Assembly (NCBI RefSeq): GCF_029784165.1
Contig: NC_073695.1
Span: forward strand, 199,776,857-199,840,856
Length of the DNA: 64,000 bases
Direction of reading: 5' to 3'
Source: Wyeomyia smithii
Taxonomy: Eukaryota; Arthropoda; Insecta; Diptera; Culicidae
In this document: piece by piece, positions 11,824-21,623 of the stretch
Position numbering within the stretch: position 1 is the first letter of the stretch
Layout: each line of letters opens with the position of its first letter
Notes under the pieces: model-generated
The model's input: the letters and a program-made list of their open reading frames with translations, nothing else
What the model was told of the DNA's origin: nothing
The model's database searches: none
Made by a program: the position numbers and the translations under genes

Positions 11824-12380
11824 CTATGATAGTTTGAGACCCCTCCTTCTTCTGGAAGGGAGGGGTCCCATACAAATGAAACACAAATTTCTGCCCATCT
11901 CGAAAACTAATCAACTAAATGGAACCAAATTTGGCAGGTAAATGTTTTTAGTGGTAAAAAAATATGTTCATAATGTTTTGACACCCCTCCTTCTTTTGGA
12001 AGGGAGGACTGCCATACAAATGAAACACAGATTTCTGCACATCCTGAGAACTAACCAACTGAATGGAACCAAATTTGGCAGGCAAATATTTTTAGAGGTA
12101 ACGAATATGTGCATGATGGTTTGACACCCATCCTTTTTCTATGAGAGAGAGGTCCCATACAAATGAAACACAATTTTCGCACAGCTCTAGAACCAACCAA
12201 GAAAATACAACCAAATTTGGTATGAGAATTTGAGAGGTAACAAATATGTCCATAATGGTTCGACGCCCCTCCCTTTTCTGGAAGCACATGTTTCTGCACA
12301 AACTTCTGCACATCTCGCGAACTAATCAACTAAATGGAACCATATTTGGTGATTGAAAGTTTTCAGTGGTAACCAATATG
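11824..12380 (+). repeat. Tandem array of ~135-bp units
   Basis: Four to five units follow each other. Each has GACACCCCTCCTTCTTYTGG, then CCATACAAATGAAACACA, AACCAAATTTGGCAG and AACAAATATGTTCATAATG. Spacing is about 135-140 bp, and the later units are progressively degraded. Several frames stay open in both strands because the unit length is close to a multiple of three. These frames are not taken as genes. Confidence 0.8.
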
Positions 12381-12593
12381 TTCCATAATTGACCTCAGGC
12401 AACATTTTGGATTGTAAGATGGCAACATACGGTTTCTGGAAAACAGCCAAAAATGGCCGATTTCCACCCAATGTAATAATATCCGGATCTAGAATGATAC
12501 ACAGGAGCTCAAATCGACCACAGATACTATTTTGAATTCTAAGATGGCGACTTCCGGTTTCTGAAAAACAGCTGAAAATGACCAAATACCACC
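12381..12593 (+). repeat. ~120-bp GGCGACTTCCGG tandem units, left part
   Basis: The units read TAAGATGGCGACTTCCGGTT, then CTGGAAAACAGCCNAAAATG, CCGAATACCACCCAATATGA and GAACTAGAATGATACACAG. Two units are present before the array is cut at 12593 by the LTR retrotransposon. The same array resumes at 19725. Confidence 0.8.
12589..12593. repeat. Target-site duplication CCACC, left
   Basis: CCACC immediately precedes the left LTR and is repeated at 19720-19724 immediately after the right LTR. A 5-bp duplication fits the 4-6 bp usual for BEL/Pao integrases. The host word ACCACCCAATAT is a normal part of the interrupted minisatellite. Confidence 0.9.
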
Positions 12594-13093
12594 TGTTGAG
12601 TTTTGATTCGAATGGCCAGGAATCTAGCATACCGAACTTCTTTGAGCGCAAATATGTTAGCCGCTGAGTAGCTAGCTTTGCTCACAGGAGAAATGAACTT
12701 TCTTACGCAGGGGAGTTTGTCCCGGATGAGCCGCTTATCGAGCGAAATTGTCGAGATGAAACTTCATTAACGCGCGTACAGATTTCCAGAAAGCGTGAAC
12801 TGCTTGCAATAAAAGTCACCATTTGCGATCGAAAACTTATTTATTTTACCGAGGGAGTACACAATTAACACATGCTCTTTACTTGACCATCTAGACGCTA
12901 CTATTTTATTGAACAATTTCAGATTTCGATCAGCGAGATCGCGCCTACAGTTTATCCTTTGCGGCCTAATATCTGTGTGCGTGAATCAGTAGAGATGATC
13001 AGTTTAACCGATATCGTTTGCCTATCATTCACGTTTAGGGTTCTAATCCTTTATAGCATGATAAAATTTGTTATACAAATTCCAATCTTAACA
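12594..13093 (-). repeat. BEL/Pao long terminal repeat (3' LTR of the minus-strand element)
   Basis: This 500-bp repeat starts TGTTGAGTTTTGATTCG and ends CAATCTTAACA, so it has the TGTT...AACA termini typical of LTRs. It matches 19220-19719 over its full length with six substitutions that I counted (98.8% identity). The coding strand is minus, so this is the downstream LTR. Confidence 0.95.
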
Positions 13094-13107
13094 TTACCGG
13101 CCCCCTT
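13094..13107 (-). promoter_or_regulatory. Polypurine tract
   Basis: On the minus strand AAGGGGGCCGGTAA runs directly into the downstream LTR. It is the expected plus-strand primer site for reverse transcription, positioned correctly relative to the pol frame. Confidence 0.7.
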
Positions 13108-13178
13108 GAACTGGCTTCAATCTAAGCATACATAAACTAAAAAATACATTAAACATTTACAAACTTAATTTATGTCAG

Positions 13179-15260
13179 TCATTCCTTCTGCGGGCTCGAG
13201 AGATTTATCTGCGTTGCAATTTTGTCATCTGGCAAAGGACAAACTCGGCATACAGGTCGCTTGTAAATACCATTAGCAGTTTTCACGGTTACTACTCGAA
13301 TCACTCCATCGCTGCCAGGATGCACATCGGTGATACGAGCCAAAGGCCAGCATAATGGTGGCATGTTGTCTTCTCGCAATACAACTATGTTGCCGATTCG
13401 AATTGGAGTTGGCTGGATCCCTTTGCTGGTTGCTTGAAGTTCAGATAAATATTCGTTGCTCCACCGCTGCCAATATTGTTGAAACATTTGTTCTCGCTGC
13501 TGGTAGTGGATCAGGCGGTTTTTGAGCGTACTTAGCAGGTTTCGGTCAGGCAGTGCCTTCATAGGGGCTCCGATTAAGAAGTGTCCAGGAGTGAGAACAT
13601 TGAGGTCTGAAGGGTCATCAGATAACGGAACTAATGGGCGAGAATTCAGTGCGGCGGCTATTTGAACGAGAAGTGTGGAGAGGTTTTCGTGAGTGAGCTG
13701 ATGGGTGCCTATTTCTCTCTTCAACGCACTCTTAACAGAGTGTACTGCTGCCTCCCACAATCCACCAAAATTGGGGGCTCTTGGGGGAATAAAATGCCAA
13801 TTGATGGCTTGCTCAGAAAATTCGTTTCCAATTTGCCTTTTGCTTATTTCGTCGTTGAATATCTGGTATAGCTCGTTAAGCTCGTGCTTGGCTCCAGCAA
13901 AGTTTTTGGCATTGTCAGTGTGAACATCAGATGGAATTCCGTGGTGACCAGAAAAACACCGAAACGCCGAAAGAAACCCAGCTGTCGATAGATCACCTAC
14001 CAGTTCGAGATGCATTGCTTTCGTGGCAAAACAGACAAAGACTGCAATATACACTTTGGGAGCAGCGGCGCGACGATGCGGGGGCTTCGTGTAAAACGGG
14101 CCACAGTAATCAATACCAGTAACAGAAAAGGGCCGACTTGGGCTTACACGGGTCGAGGGAAGCTGCCCCGTAGGTTGGTCAATGGGAGACGGATTGCATC
14201 GGAAGCAACGAATACAGCTTCGCAGTACAGAGTTTACCGCACGTTTACCATGAATAGGCCAATATTCCTGTCTCATAGTCGATAGCGTAAGTTGCCGTCC
14301 GCCATGAAATGTTTTGCGATGAAAATAATCTACAATCATTTTGGTAAATGGGTGTGCGCTTGGAAGTATAGCTGGATGCTTATGGTGGTATTGCTCGTTT
14401 GAAAGGCGTAAACGGCCTCCGACTCTTATGACATCATCTTCATCAAGAAATGGGTTAAGGAGCCTTAGTGGTGATTTTCGTTCTACACATCCCTGCTTTC
14501 GTAAATACTTGATGTCCTCCTCAAAACACTCAGTATGTAACAACTTTATTAGGCTGAGCTTGGCTGCATCGTACTCAACAACAGTTAAAAACGGGGTGCG
14601 ATTTGCCTGCATCGGAGAGCGACAATTGCGAGCAAAGCGTATGCAATAAGCTACAATCCGTAAAAGCGGTTCTAATGTTGATCGGAACGTGAAGAGTGCA
14701 TTAGGCGTAGGAGTAGCAGCTGTAATATGAACTACTTTTCTAAGTTCCAAATCTTCTTCCTCAAAGCCAGAATTTTCCATTTGAATAGGCCAAGTATTTT
14801 GGGGTTTGCGTAACCAAAGTGGTCCTAACCTCCATAGTTGACTCTGCGCAAAATCATTTGCACCCATGCCTCGGGAAACTAAATCGGCTGGATTCTCCTT
14901 TCCAGCAACATGACGCCATGTATGCTCGCGAGAGAGAGTTTGAATTGTGGAAACACGGTTCGCGATGTAGGTTTGCCAGGTATTGGGAGGTGCTTTCAGC
15001 CAATGAAGCACTATTGTTGAATCGGACCAAAAAAACGACCGGGTCTCGGTCAGCTCTAAGGACTTTATCACATTGGAATGTAAACAAGCAGCTTCCTTGG
15101 CAGCGCATAATTCCAGACGCGGTAGGGTCACTCTTTTCAGGGGAGCGACACGAGATTTCGACGATAACAACTCTATGCGAATATTACCCGCTGCATCGAT
15201 CGATCTGGCGTACAAACACGCACCATAGGCCAACTCAGATGCGTCCGCAAAACAATGCAA
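13179..15260 (-). CDS. pol: BEL/Pao pol, RNase H and integrase part
   Basis: This is the C-terminal half of the retrotransposon polyprotein (693 codons from the first Met; the open frame extends up to 15356). RNase H residues are visible: Asp in FADASELAYGA (residue ~6), Glu in ELCAAKEAAC (~50), Asp in FFWSDSTIVLHWL (~79) and Asp in KENPADLVSRG (~126). The integrase follows: an HHCC zinc-binding region with CIRCFRC (~350), then the DDE core with Asp in VTGIDYCGPF, Asp in DVHTDNAKNF and Glu in NFGGLWEAAVHSVK. A C-terminal region with GNIVVLREDN and WPLARITDVHPGSDG matches the integrase tail of BEL/Pao elements. All catalytic residues are present. It is separated from the RT part only by an in-frame TAA at 15357-15359. 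Confidence 0.93.
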   Translation of the reverse strand: MHCFADASELAYGACLYARSIDAAGNIRIELLSSKSRVAPLKRVTLPRLELCAAKEAACLHSNVIKSLELTETRSFFWSDSTIVLHWLKAPPNTWQTYIANRVSTIQTLSREHTWRHVAGKENPADLVSRGMGANDFAQSQLWRLGPLWLRKPQNTWPIQMENSGFEEEDLELRKVVHITAATPTPNALFTFRSTLEPLLRIVAYCIRFARNCRSPMQANRTPFLTVVEYDAAKLSLIKLLHTECFEEDIKYLRKQGCVERKSPLRLLNPFLDEDDVIRVGGRLRLSNEQYHHKHPAILPSAHPFTKMIVDYFHRKTFHGGRQLTLSTMRQEYWPIHGKRAVNSVLRSCIRCFRCNPSPIDQPTGQLPSTRVSPSRPFSVTGIDYCGPFYTKPPHRRAAAPKVYIAVFVCFATKAMHLELVGDLSTAGFLSAFRCFSGHHGIPSDVHTDNAKNFAGAKHELNELYQIFNDEISKRQIGNEFSEQAINWHFIPPRAPNFGGLWEAAVHSVKSALKREIGTHQLTHENLSTLLVQIAAALNSRPLVPLSDDPSDLNVLTPGHFLIGAPMKALPDRNLLSTLKNRLIHYQQREQMFQQYWQRWSNEYLSELQATSKGIQPTPIRIGNIVVLREDNMPPLCWPLARITDVHPGSDGVIRVVTVKTANGIYKRPVCRVCPLPDDKIATQINLSSPQKE

Positions 15261-15356
15261 CTGAACTTCTATCCAATCAGCAATGAATGCAAAGCGGCTA
15301 ATTCGTACTTCGGCTAATTCAGTGAGAGGTTCATAGAAATCCTTCCATCTTTTTTC

Positions 15357-16949
15357 TTACTCTTCCGGGACTGGGGAGTCCCATCCAGTTTGCAACAGGG
15401 CTAGCCTTTGCATAATCAATTTGGCCGTGACCACAACCGGAGCCATCAACCCGAGTGGATCCAAAAGCCTAGCGATGGAGGAAAGAATGCTTCTTCTTGT
15501 CCAAATTTTCGTGTTATTTGTGAAATCAAATGAAAAGCGAAATTCATCTGAGTTTGGATCCCAAGTAATTCCCAATGTCCTAATCCTTTCATCGGAATTT
15601 ATTTCGAACGCGACCGAAATATTTGTGGCCAATTGGTCTTCAGGAATTTCAGCAAGTACTTCTGGGCGATTTGAGCACCATTTTCGCAGAGTGAGACCAG
15701 CTTTAGACATTAGTTCTGTTAATTCGCGCCGTAACCGAATAGCTTTGTTTATATCAGAAGATCCTCCTATAAAATCATCAACATAGAAGTCGTGCATTAG
15801 GGCTGCCTGAGCACTAGGATAAGCAGATCCCTCATCTTTAGCCAATTGCTGCAGAGTTCTAAAAGCCAAGAAGGAAGAAAGCGTCAATCCATAGGTAACA
15901 GTTAATAGCTCATAAACGCCAACTTCTTCCTCAGGTGAAAACCTCCAAAATATTCTCTGCAGGGAAGTGTCGTCCGAATGCAAACGAATTTGCCTATACA
16001 TTTTCGCGATGTCTCCAACTATGGCAACTTCGTGTTTGCGAAATCTTAAAAGAATTCCGAGAAGCGAATCTTGAATGGTGGGTCCCTTTAAAAGTGCGTC
16101 GTTAAGAGCATATCCAGAGTTAGTGCGAGCTGACCCGTCAAATACCACACGCACTTTTGTGGTCGTACTAGATTCCTTCACTACCGCGTGATGTGGCAAA
16201 TAGTGAATTTTCCGAGGTTGCATATCCACTGCAGCATCCTCAGACACCTTACACATATGACCCAGATCCAAATACTCCTGAATAAAAGCGTGATACTGTT
16301 GCTTCATTTCAGCATCTCTTTCCAACCGTTTTTCCAGGTTTAAAAAACGATTCATCGCTACGTCCTTTGATTCACCTACCATTCTAGTAAAGTTGACATG
16401 CTTGGGCATGCGCACTTCGTATCGGCCATCTTCTAACCGCTTATGGGTTCCAATGTAGTGAGTTTCACAGTCTTGCTCTTCTTTGGACCAAATTTGTTGC
16501 TCATCAAGACTTTCGGCCTGCCAAAACCTTTCCAGTGCTTCCATCAAATTCTCCGAAGTAGCTAAGCAGCAATTCACGGGTTCATCATTTACATCCGAAC
16601 ATTTACCTGAGACGACCCATCCAAACACTGTGTCGACTAGTACGGGAAGTCCACGTCCAAGCGATATGCGACCCATTTCTCGTTCATATAAAAATTGGTA
16701 AAAATACTCCGCTCCGATTATCATATCAATCCTGTTGCACACGTTAAATTGTGGATCGGCTAATTGAAGTTTTCCAGGAATCTTCCAATGAGACGTAGGA
16801 ATAGTCACCGAAGGAAGTTGTGAGGTTATCCGTGGGAGCACAAGAAAATCGATCGAAACCGAGAATTTGGTGACTCTTGAGCTTATTATCGTATTGACTG
16901 CATATCTGGACCTACTCTCTGATTGCTGTTCAATTTTAGCATCTGACAC
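15357..16949 (-). pseudogene. pol: BEL/Pao pol, reverse transcriptase part (ends at premature stop)
   Basis: The reverse transcriptase domain is complete: KVRVVFDGSART (first catalytic Asp region), LLRFRKHEVAIVGDIAKMYR, the active-site motif FYVDDFIGG, then RKWCSNRPEVL and the conserved WTRRSILSSIARLLDPLGL. Upstream, IDMIIGAEYFYQFL and LVDTVFGWVVSGK are the usual linker between protease and RT in this family. The frame ends at TAA (15357-15359) in the RT-RNase H connection, and the same frame continues open beyond it, so this is a single nonsense change. The start shown is the first Met. The true coding sequence continues upstream from the protease in another frame, so at least one frameshift lies near 16890-16950. 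Confidence 0.92.
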
Positions 16950-17161
16950 AATCTTTCACTGATGATATTTGCTTGTGACCCGTTGTCGAGTAGCGCTCTA
17001 GCCAGCAACTTATTTCCGTTCTGATTTGTTATCTGCAGCACCACAGTAGATAAGAAAACATTACATATTCCGAGCTTTCTTCCAGTTTCAACACTATATG
17101 ACCCTACCCTCTTGCTCCGGTGCCTCGAATTGTTCATCTTCAGTTCCACTCGCCGCAACAT
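16886..17161 (-). pseudogene. BEL/Pao aspartic protease segment, frameshifted
   Basis: The segment holds the retroviral-type protease active site, here ALLDNGSQANIISE, preceded by VFLSTVVLQITNQNG. Most BEL/Pao proteases have DSG or DTG at this position. The catalytic Asp is kept but the following residue is Asn. The frame differs from both gag upstream (which it overlaps at 17094-17161) and RT downstream (16886-16949). BEL/Pao elements usually have one continuous gag-pol frame, so the two frame changes are read as mutations, though programmed frameshifting is not excluded. Confidence 0.75.
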
Positions 17162-18428
17162 TCGTAGCAGCTCTTGGATTGGATTCCATCGAAGGTGTCG
17201 GTATCGCAGTGCTTACTGTGTTAGTTGGGAAGCCCGGATGAATGAGCGAGTGATGCTTCCGTCCACATGTTCTGCACGTAAAATTGGAGTTGCAATCCCG
17301 CACCCAGTGTCCAGTTCGAAAACAATTACTGCACAAACGCTTAGCATTTATTAGCTCTAGCCTCTCTTTATTATTTAAGTTCAAAAACGCAGCACAACGA
17401 ACCATATAGTGGTCACCACTGCAGCATGGGCAAATCGTAGGTCGCTCACCCGTTCTAGTAGCATTTATTGCTATCCTTGGACGCTTGCTCATTGACTTAT
17501 GAGAACTTTCCTCTACTGAATTAGTTGATACAGCATCCAGCACCCTTGTGCGCTTTTCCCAAAAGGCTACCAAAACTTCGAAGGTTGGCTCACTTACTGA
17601 AGCTGCATGATCCTCCCACATCTGCAGTGAACGCGAGTCTAACTTTGAGCACATCCAGTGTAGCAACAATGCACCCCAACATTCGGTTTTTTCACCCAAT
17701 TGCTTTAAAACCTTTAATCGTTGCTCAAACTCGTCCACTAATCCGTGGATACTAGCAGCTGTCTTCCGCTCAATTTTAGGGTATTCCATCAAGGCCTGTA
17801 AGTGCCTCTTTTTTAACAAGTATTCATTCGAGTATCGCTTAGTAATAGTTTCCCATGCAATCGCGTAGTTTCCACTGGTGATCGTCAACGATTCTATAAG
17901 TTTAGCTGCTTCACCCTTCAGAGCGGACTTCAAATAGTGAAATCTTTGCACATCATTGAGATCAGTTGACTCATGAATAAGTGATTCGTATGTTGACTTA
18001 AAAGAAAGCCACCCTGTGTAATCGCCGTCAAAATCAGGCAATGAAATTTGTGGTAAACGAACCCCACTGTAAGTATTGTGGCTTCTACCAATTGTTGTAT
18101 CTAAATTTGCTATGGGTTGAATGCTAGGTGCTATCTTAGCCAACAACGCCGCTCGTATCTCATAGTATTCATGCTCAAACTTGCCGGAGACCCTGTTAGT
18201 TTCTTCTTCATATTCCCCATGTTCATCTAACTCTGCTATTTCCTCTTGGATTGCCTCAAACTCTTCCAACTTTTTCTCTAATTTGTCCAACCTGCTCTGA
18301 ACCTGCCCGTAATGCGCTTCTACCTCGTATGCGTCTAGAAATTGCACATGCCGCTTAAGCGCCTGAAACATTCTTTCTCGCCTTTTGACCTTCTCTTTCA
18401 TAATTTTGTCCGCCATGCCAACTACCAA
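17094..18428 (-). CDS. gag: BEL/Pao gag
   Basis: This is the structural protein of the retrotransposon. The first true ATG is at 18416 (MADKIMKEKVKRRERMF); the four codons before it need a TTG start. An N-terminal coiled-coil-like acidic/basic stretch (residues ~40-90, LDKLEKKLEEFEAIQEEIAE) is followed by a retrotransposon capsid-like region with LPQISLPDFDGDYTGWLSFK and RFHYLKSALKGEAAKLIESL, typical of DUF1759-type Gag. Near the C-terminus are zinc-knuckle motifs: CPCCSGDHYMVRC, CSNCFRTGHWVRDC (CX2CX4HX4C) and CRTCGRKHHSLIH. The frame is intact to its stop at 17094, where it overlaps the frameshifted protease. Confidence 0.92.
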   Translation of the reverse strand: MVVGMADKIMKEKVKRRERMFQALKRHVQFLDAYEVEAHYGQVQSRLDKLEKKLEEFEAIQEEIAELDEHGEYEEETNRVSGKFEHEYYEIRAALLAKIAPSIQPIANLDTTIGRSHNTYSGVRLPQISLPDFDGDYTGWLSFKSTYESLIHESTDLNDVQRFHYLKSALKGEAAKLIESLTITSGNYAIAWETITKRYSNEYLLKKRHLQALMEYPKIERKTAASIHGLVDEFEQRLKVLKQLGEKTECWGALLLHWMCSKLDSRSLQMWEDHAASVSEPTFEVLVAFWEKRTRVLDAVSTNSVEESSHKSMSKRPRIAINATRTGERPTICPCCSGDHYMVRCAAFLNLNNKERLELINAKRLCSNCFRTGHWVRDCNSNFTCRTCGRKHHSLIHPGFPTNTVSTAIPTPSMESNPRAATNVAASGTEDEQFEAPEQEGRVI

Positions 18429-19198
18429 TATCAGCTAAGTAAAACGTAGACTCAGCAAAGCAGTAGACCGGAAATGAAAGCACAAAGGACCAGGAAGCAC
18501 CTCTGACGAACGCGTTAATTTATTGGACAGGAACTCACCTGAAGCCTGTCTAATATAGGCCTTGTATTAGTTATTAAAAAAAGTCCAGCCAAAGCAAAGT
18601 AAGATGCCAATCCTGTTCAATGCCGATGTTGTGTATTGTCGTGTTCTCCAAACAAAGCAGGAAGGACCAGTCCAGGAATGCGTACCGAAAACGAAATAAC
18701 CACACGGACCAGGAAGTACCGCCAATGATGATTTAGAAAAGTTGGACAGGTACTCACCTGAGCCCTGTTCAATTTAGGCCTTGTATATAATCAAATGAAT
18801 CTTCTCCCACGCGCGGTCCAGCATTTGTGACAGCAACCGTATTTAATCGTTCCAATTCCTCTATGCCAAAGATGCGAGTCCAAATGTAACCAACCGATAA
18901 ATTTTTTATGCACTCATTCCCCAGACGTTCAATTGTTTCTCCTAGTGTACTGGTTGCCCCGCAGACGTGATTGATTTCGTGGCGCCTCTTTCGCTTCCAA
19001 TACAGCGATACAGAATAATGATCGGCAACAGTGTTAAAATATCATTCTAACTACGTGAGTACCCAACTGAGTGCATTTGATCGATGAAATATTTCACAAA
19101 GATGTTGGTTTTCGCTTGTAGATGTATCAGCACTAATTCAGCAGAATAATTGTACCAGTATTATAATAAGTACAAGATGGCTAATTTCCCAGCCATAC
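18429..19198 (-). other. BEL/Pao 5' leader with internal ~80-bp duplication
   Basis: This is the untranslated region between the primer site and gag. Two related blocks (18488-18566 and 18708-18787) share GGACCAGGAAG, TTGGACAGG, ACTCACCTGA and the end TTAGGCCTTGTAT/ATAGGCCTTGTAT. On the coding strand each block carries a strong splice donor (CAG/GTGAGT) at 18539/18538 and 18758/18757, and an acceptor-like TTTTACTTAG lies at 18444-18435, just before the gag ATG. A spliced leader is therefore possible. Confidence 0.6.
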
Positions 19199-19216
19199 AT
19201 CCTGGTCACGGCACCA
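19199..19216 (-). promoter_or_regulatory. Primer-binding site complementary to tRNA-His
   Basis: The plus-strand sequence ATCCTGGTCACGGCACCA equals the 3' end of an animal tRNA-His (acceptor strand TCACGGC, discriminator A, CCA). On the element's coding strand the 18 nt are therefore complementary to tRNA-His. The site starts 3 nt inside the upstream LTR, which is normal. Assignment rests on my knowledge of the conserved tRNA-His acceptor stem (GCCGTGA). Confidence 0.8.
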
Positions 19217-19219
19217 AAA

Positions 19220-19719
19220 TGTTGAGTTTTGATTCGAATGGCCAGGAATCTAGCATACCGAACTTCTTTGAGCGCAAATATGTTAGCCGCTGAGTAGCTA
19301 GCTTTGCTCACAGGAGAAATGAACTTTCTTACGCAGGGGAGTTTGTCCCGGATGATCCGCTTATCGAGCGAAATTGCCGAGATGAAACTTCATTAACGCG
19401 CGTACAGATTTCCAGAAAGCGTGAACTGTTTGCAATAAAAGTCACCATTTGCGATCGAAAACTTATTTATTTTACCGAGGTAGTACACAATTAACACATG
19501 CTCTTTACTTGACCATCTAGACGCTACTATTTTATTGAACAATTTCAGATTTCGATCAGCGAGATCGCGCCTACAGATTATCCGTTGCGGCCTAATATCT
19601 GTGTGCGTGAATCAGTAGAGATGATCAGTTTAACCGATATCGTTTGCCTATCATTCACGTTTAGGGTTCTAATCCTTTATAGCATGATAAAATTTGTTAT
19701 ACAAATTCCAATCTTAACA
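19220..19719 (-). repeat. BEL/Pao long terminal repeat (5' LTR)
   Basis: Same 500-bp length and same TGTTGAG...CTTAACA termini as the partner at 12594-13093. Six substitutions separate them (for example GATGAG/GATGAT, TGTCGAG/TGCCGAG, GAGGGAG/GAGGTAG). It lies upstream of gag on the minus strand, next to the primer site. Confidence 0.95.
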
Positions 19720-19724
19720 CCACC
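19720..19724. repeat. Target-site duplication CCACC, right
   Basis: Identical to 12589-12593. The two copies frame the LTR retrotransposon exactly and show that it inserted into the ACCACCCAATATG word of the surrounding minisatellite. Confidence 0.9.
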
Positions 19725-20350
19725 CAATATGAGTATCTCCGGTGCCAGAATGTTGCAAGAAGCTAAAAATTGACTTCAGACACCACTATGAATTGTAGGA
19801 TGGCAACTTCTGGTTTCTGGAAAACAGCCAAAAATGGCCGATTTCCGCCTAACATGAGTATCTCCGGAACTAGAATGATACACAGCAGCTGAAATCGACC
19901 ACAGAACCCATTTTGGATTCTAGGTTGGCGACTTCCGGTTCCTGGGAAACAGCCGAAAATGATCGAATAACACCCAATATGGGCGTTTCTTCAATCACAA
20001 TGACGCTCAGAGGCCAGATATTATCTTAAATACCATTTTGAAATCCAAGACGGCGACTTCCGGTTTGTGAAAAACAGCATAAAATAACCAATCAGGCACT
20101 ATTTTGAATTATTTAATGGCAACTTCTAGGAAACAGTCGAAAATAACCGAATAATACTCAATATGGATATCGAGATGATGCATAGAAACCAAACATTGAC
20201 CCTGGACACTATTTTGAATTTAAAGACGACCACTTTTAGTTTCTGGAAAACAATTAAAATAACTAAATACCTGTGTTAGATTGATGCCAGAAAATCTGCT
20301 GAAAATGACCGAATACCACCCAATATGAATATATTCAGAATTAAGAAGAT
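19725..20350 (+). repeat. ~120-bp GGCGACTTCCGG tandem units, right part
   Basis: Continuation of the array cut at 12593. Five to six units carry GGATGGCAACTTCTGG, GTTGGCGACTTCCGG or AGACGGCGACTTCCGG, followed by AAAACAGCCAAAAATGGCCG and the CACCCAATATGAGTATCTCC block. Units decay toward 20350. Confidence 0.8.
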
Positions 20351-20579
20351 GTACAGAAGCCAAAAGTCGAGGATATTGTCATTTCGATAAAACCAGTCAT
20401 TTCAAACGATTTGTTATTTGACTTTGATCATATCCTATGGCCGATTCTCCGTGCATTTGCAGACTTTAAACACATCGCAAGGAATCAACGAATTTGGAAC
20501 GTTCAAATAGTACGATACCGCATTTAAATTATATTGAGGTCACAAATATCGATCAAAGCAGGTATCGTTTTAAATAGTC

Positions 20580-21545
20580 TTTGAATTTTTTTTTCTTTCC
20601 ATAACTTTTGAGCCACATATCAAATTGTTATAAAATTCGTTATTTGTAAGTTTGAGTGATGACTCGTTCGTATGACACTAGTTATGTTCAAATAAGTCAT
20701 GTAATTTTTGAGATAATAGACTTTCGTTGTTTCATTAACAATTTAATAACGATTACTTAAGTTCGATTATAATCAAATGAAATGGAAACGTATAGAGCAG
20801 CCAAACTTTGAAACCACGTGTTCAATCATAATTCATCAGTTAACGCTCAACTAGTCCGCTCGTCTGATAATAATGTTGATTGTGTAGTTTCTGAGATAAT
20901 GAAGTTTCGTGATTTTCACATTTCGGTACATTACAGACGAAGTTACAGTTCGATTACAGTAAAATTCAATAGGGTGTTATGAGGCAGCTAGACTTATCAG
21001 TTGACATTAATTTTGTGGAAATCGGTTCAGCCATCTCTGAGAAAAGTGAGTGAGTCCAAATAGTCTTCGGAATATGTTCCTTTTCAAAGCTGGATTTCAC
21101 ATTTTTGAACATAACAGTCAAAGTAATAGTCCAATTGCAAAACAAATCAATAGGGTCTTATGGGACAACTAGACCTTCCATTTGACACTGATTTTATGAA
21201 AATCTGTCCAGCCATCTCTGAGAAACATGAGTGAGATTAAACTGTCTTTAGAACACGTTTTTTTTCGTAACTTTTGAACCACTAGTTCAATCTTTATAAA
21301 ATTCAAAAGTTCTGGGTTTTCGAGGTAGCCCGTTCATTTGAAACCAATTTTGTTCAAATCGGTTGTGTGGTTTTAGAGATAATGATGTTTCATGGTTTTT
21401 ACATTTTGATACATAACCTCTAAACTAAAAATCCGATTACAATGAAATTAGATAGGGTCTTATAGGACAACAAGACCTTTCATTTGCAATTAATTTCATG
21501 AAAATCGGTCCAGCCATCTCTGAGAAAAGTGAGTGAGAATAAAAA
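20580..21545 (+). repeat. Diverged ~170-300 bp tandem units
   Basis: The block CCAGCCATCTCTGAGAAA plus GTGAGTGAG recurs at about 21030, 21211 and 21512. Each is preceded by AATAGGGTSTTATGRGRCA, CTAGACCTTCCATTTGACA-like and GATTACAATGAAATTAGATA-like words. The units belong to the same composite element as the arrays to the left and lead into the CA tract. Confidence 0.65.
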
Positions 21546-21550
21546 TCTGC

Positions 21551-21572
21551 ACATACGCACACACACACACAA

Positions 21573-21620
<48 letters not shown>
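21551..21620. repeat. (CA)n microsatellite
   Basis: About 70 bp of CA repeats with a few interruptions (CATACGCACAC, CAAACACATACACAC), ending ACACATACAAAAAATG. Open frames across it on both strands are low-complexity artefacts. Confidence 0.95.

Positions 21621-21623
<3 letters not shown>

Noticed and set aside
11684..12651. Series of 60-170 codon frames on both strands
   Set aside because: They lie in the ~135-bp and ~120-bp tandem units, whose periodicity keeps several frames open; no domain is present.
17094..18416. Endogenous retrovirus with envelope
   Set aside because: No envelope-like frame lies between the integrase and the downstream LTR; the distance from the pol stop to the LTR is only about 85 bp.
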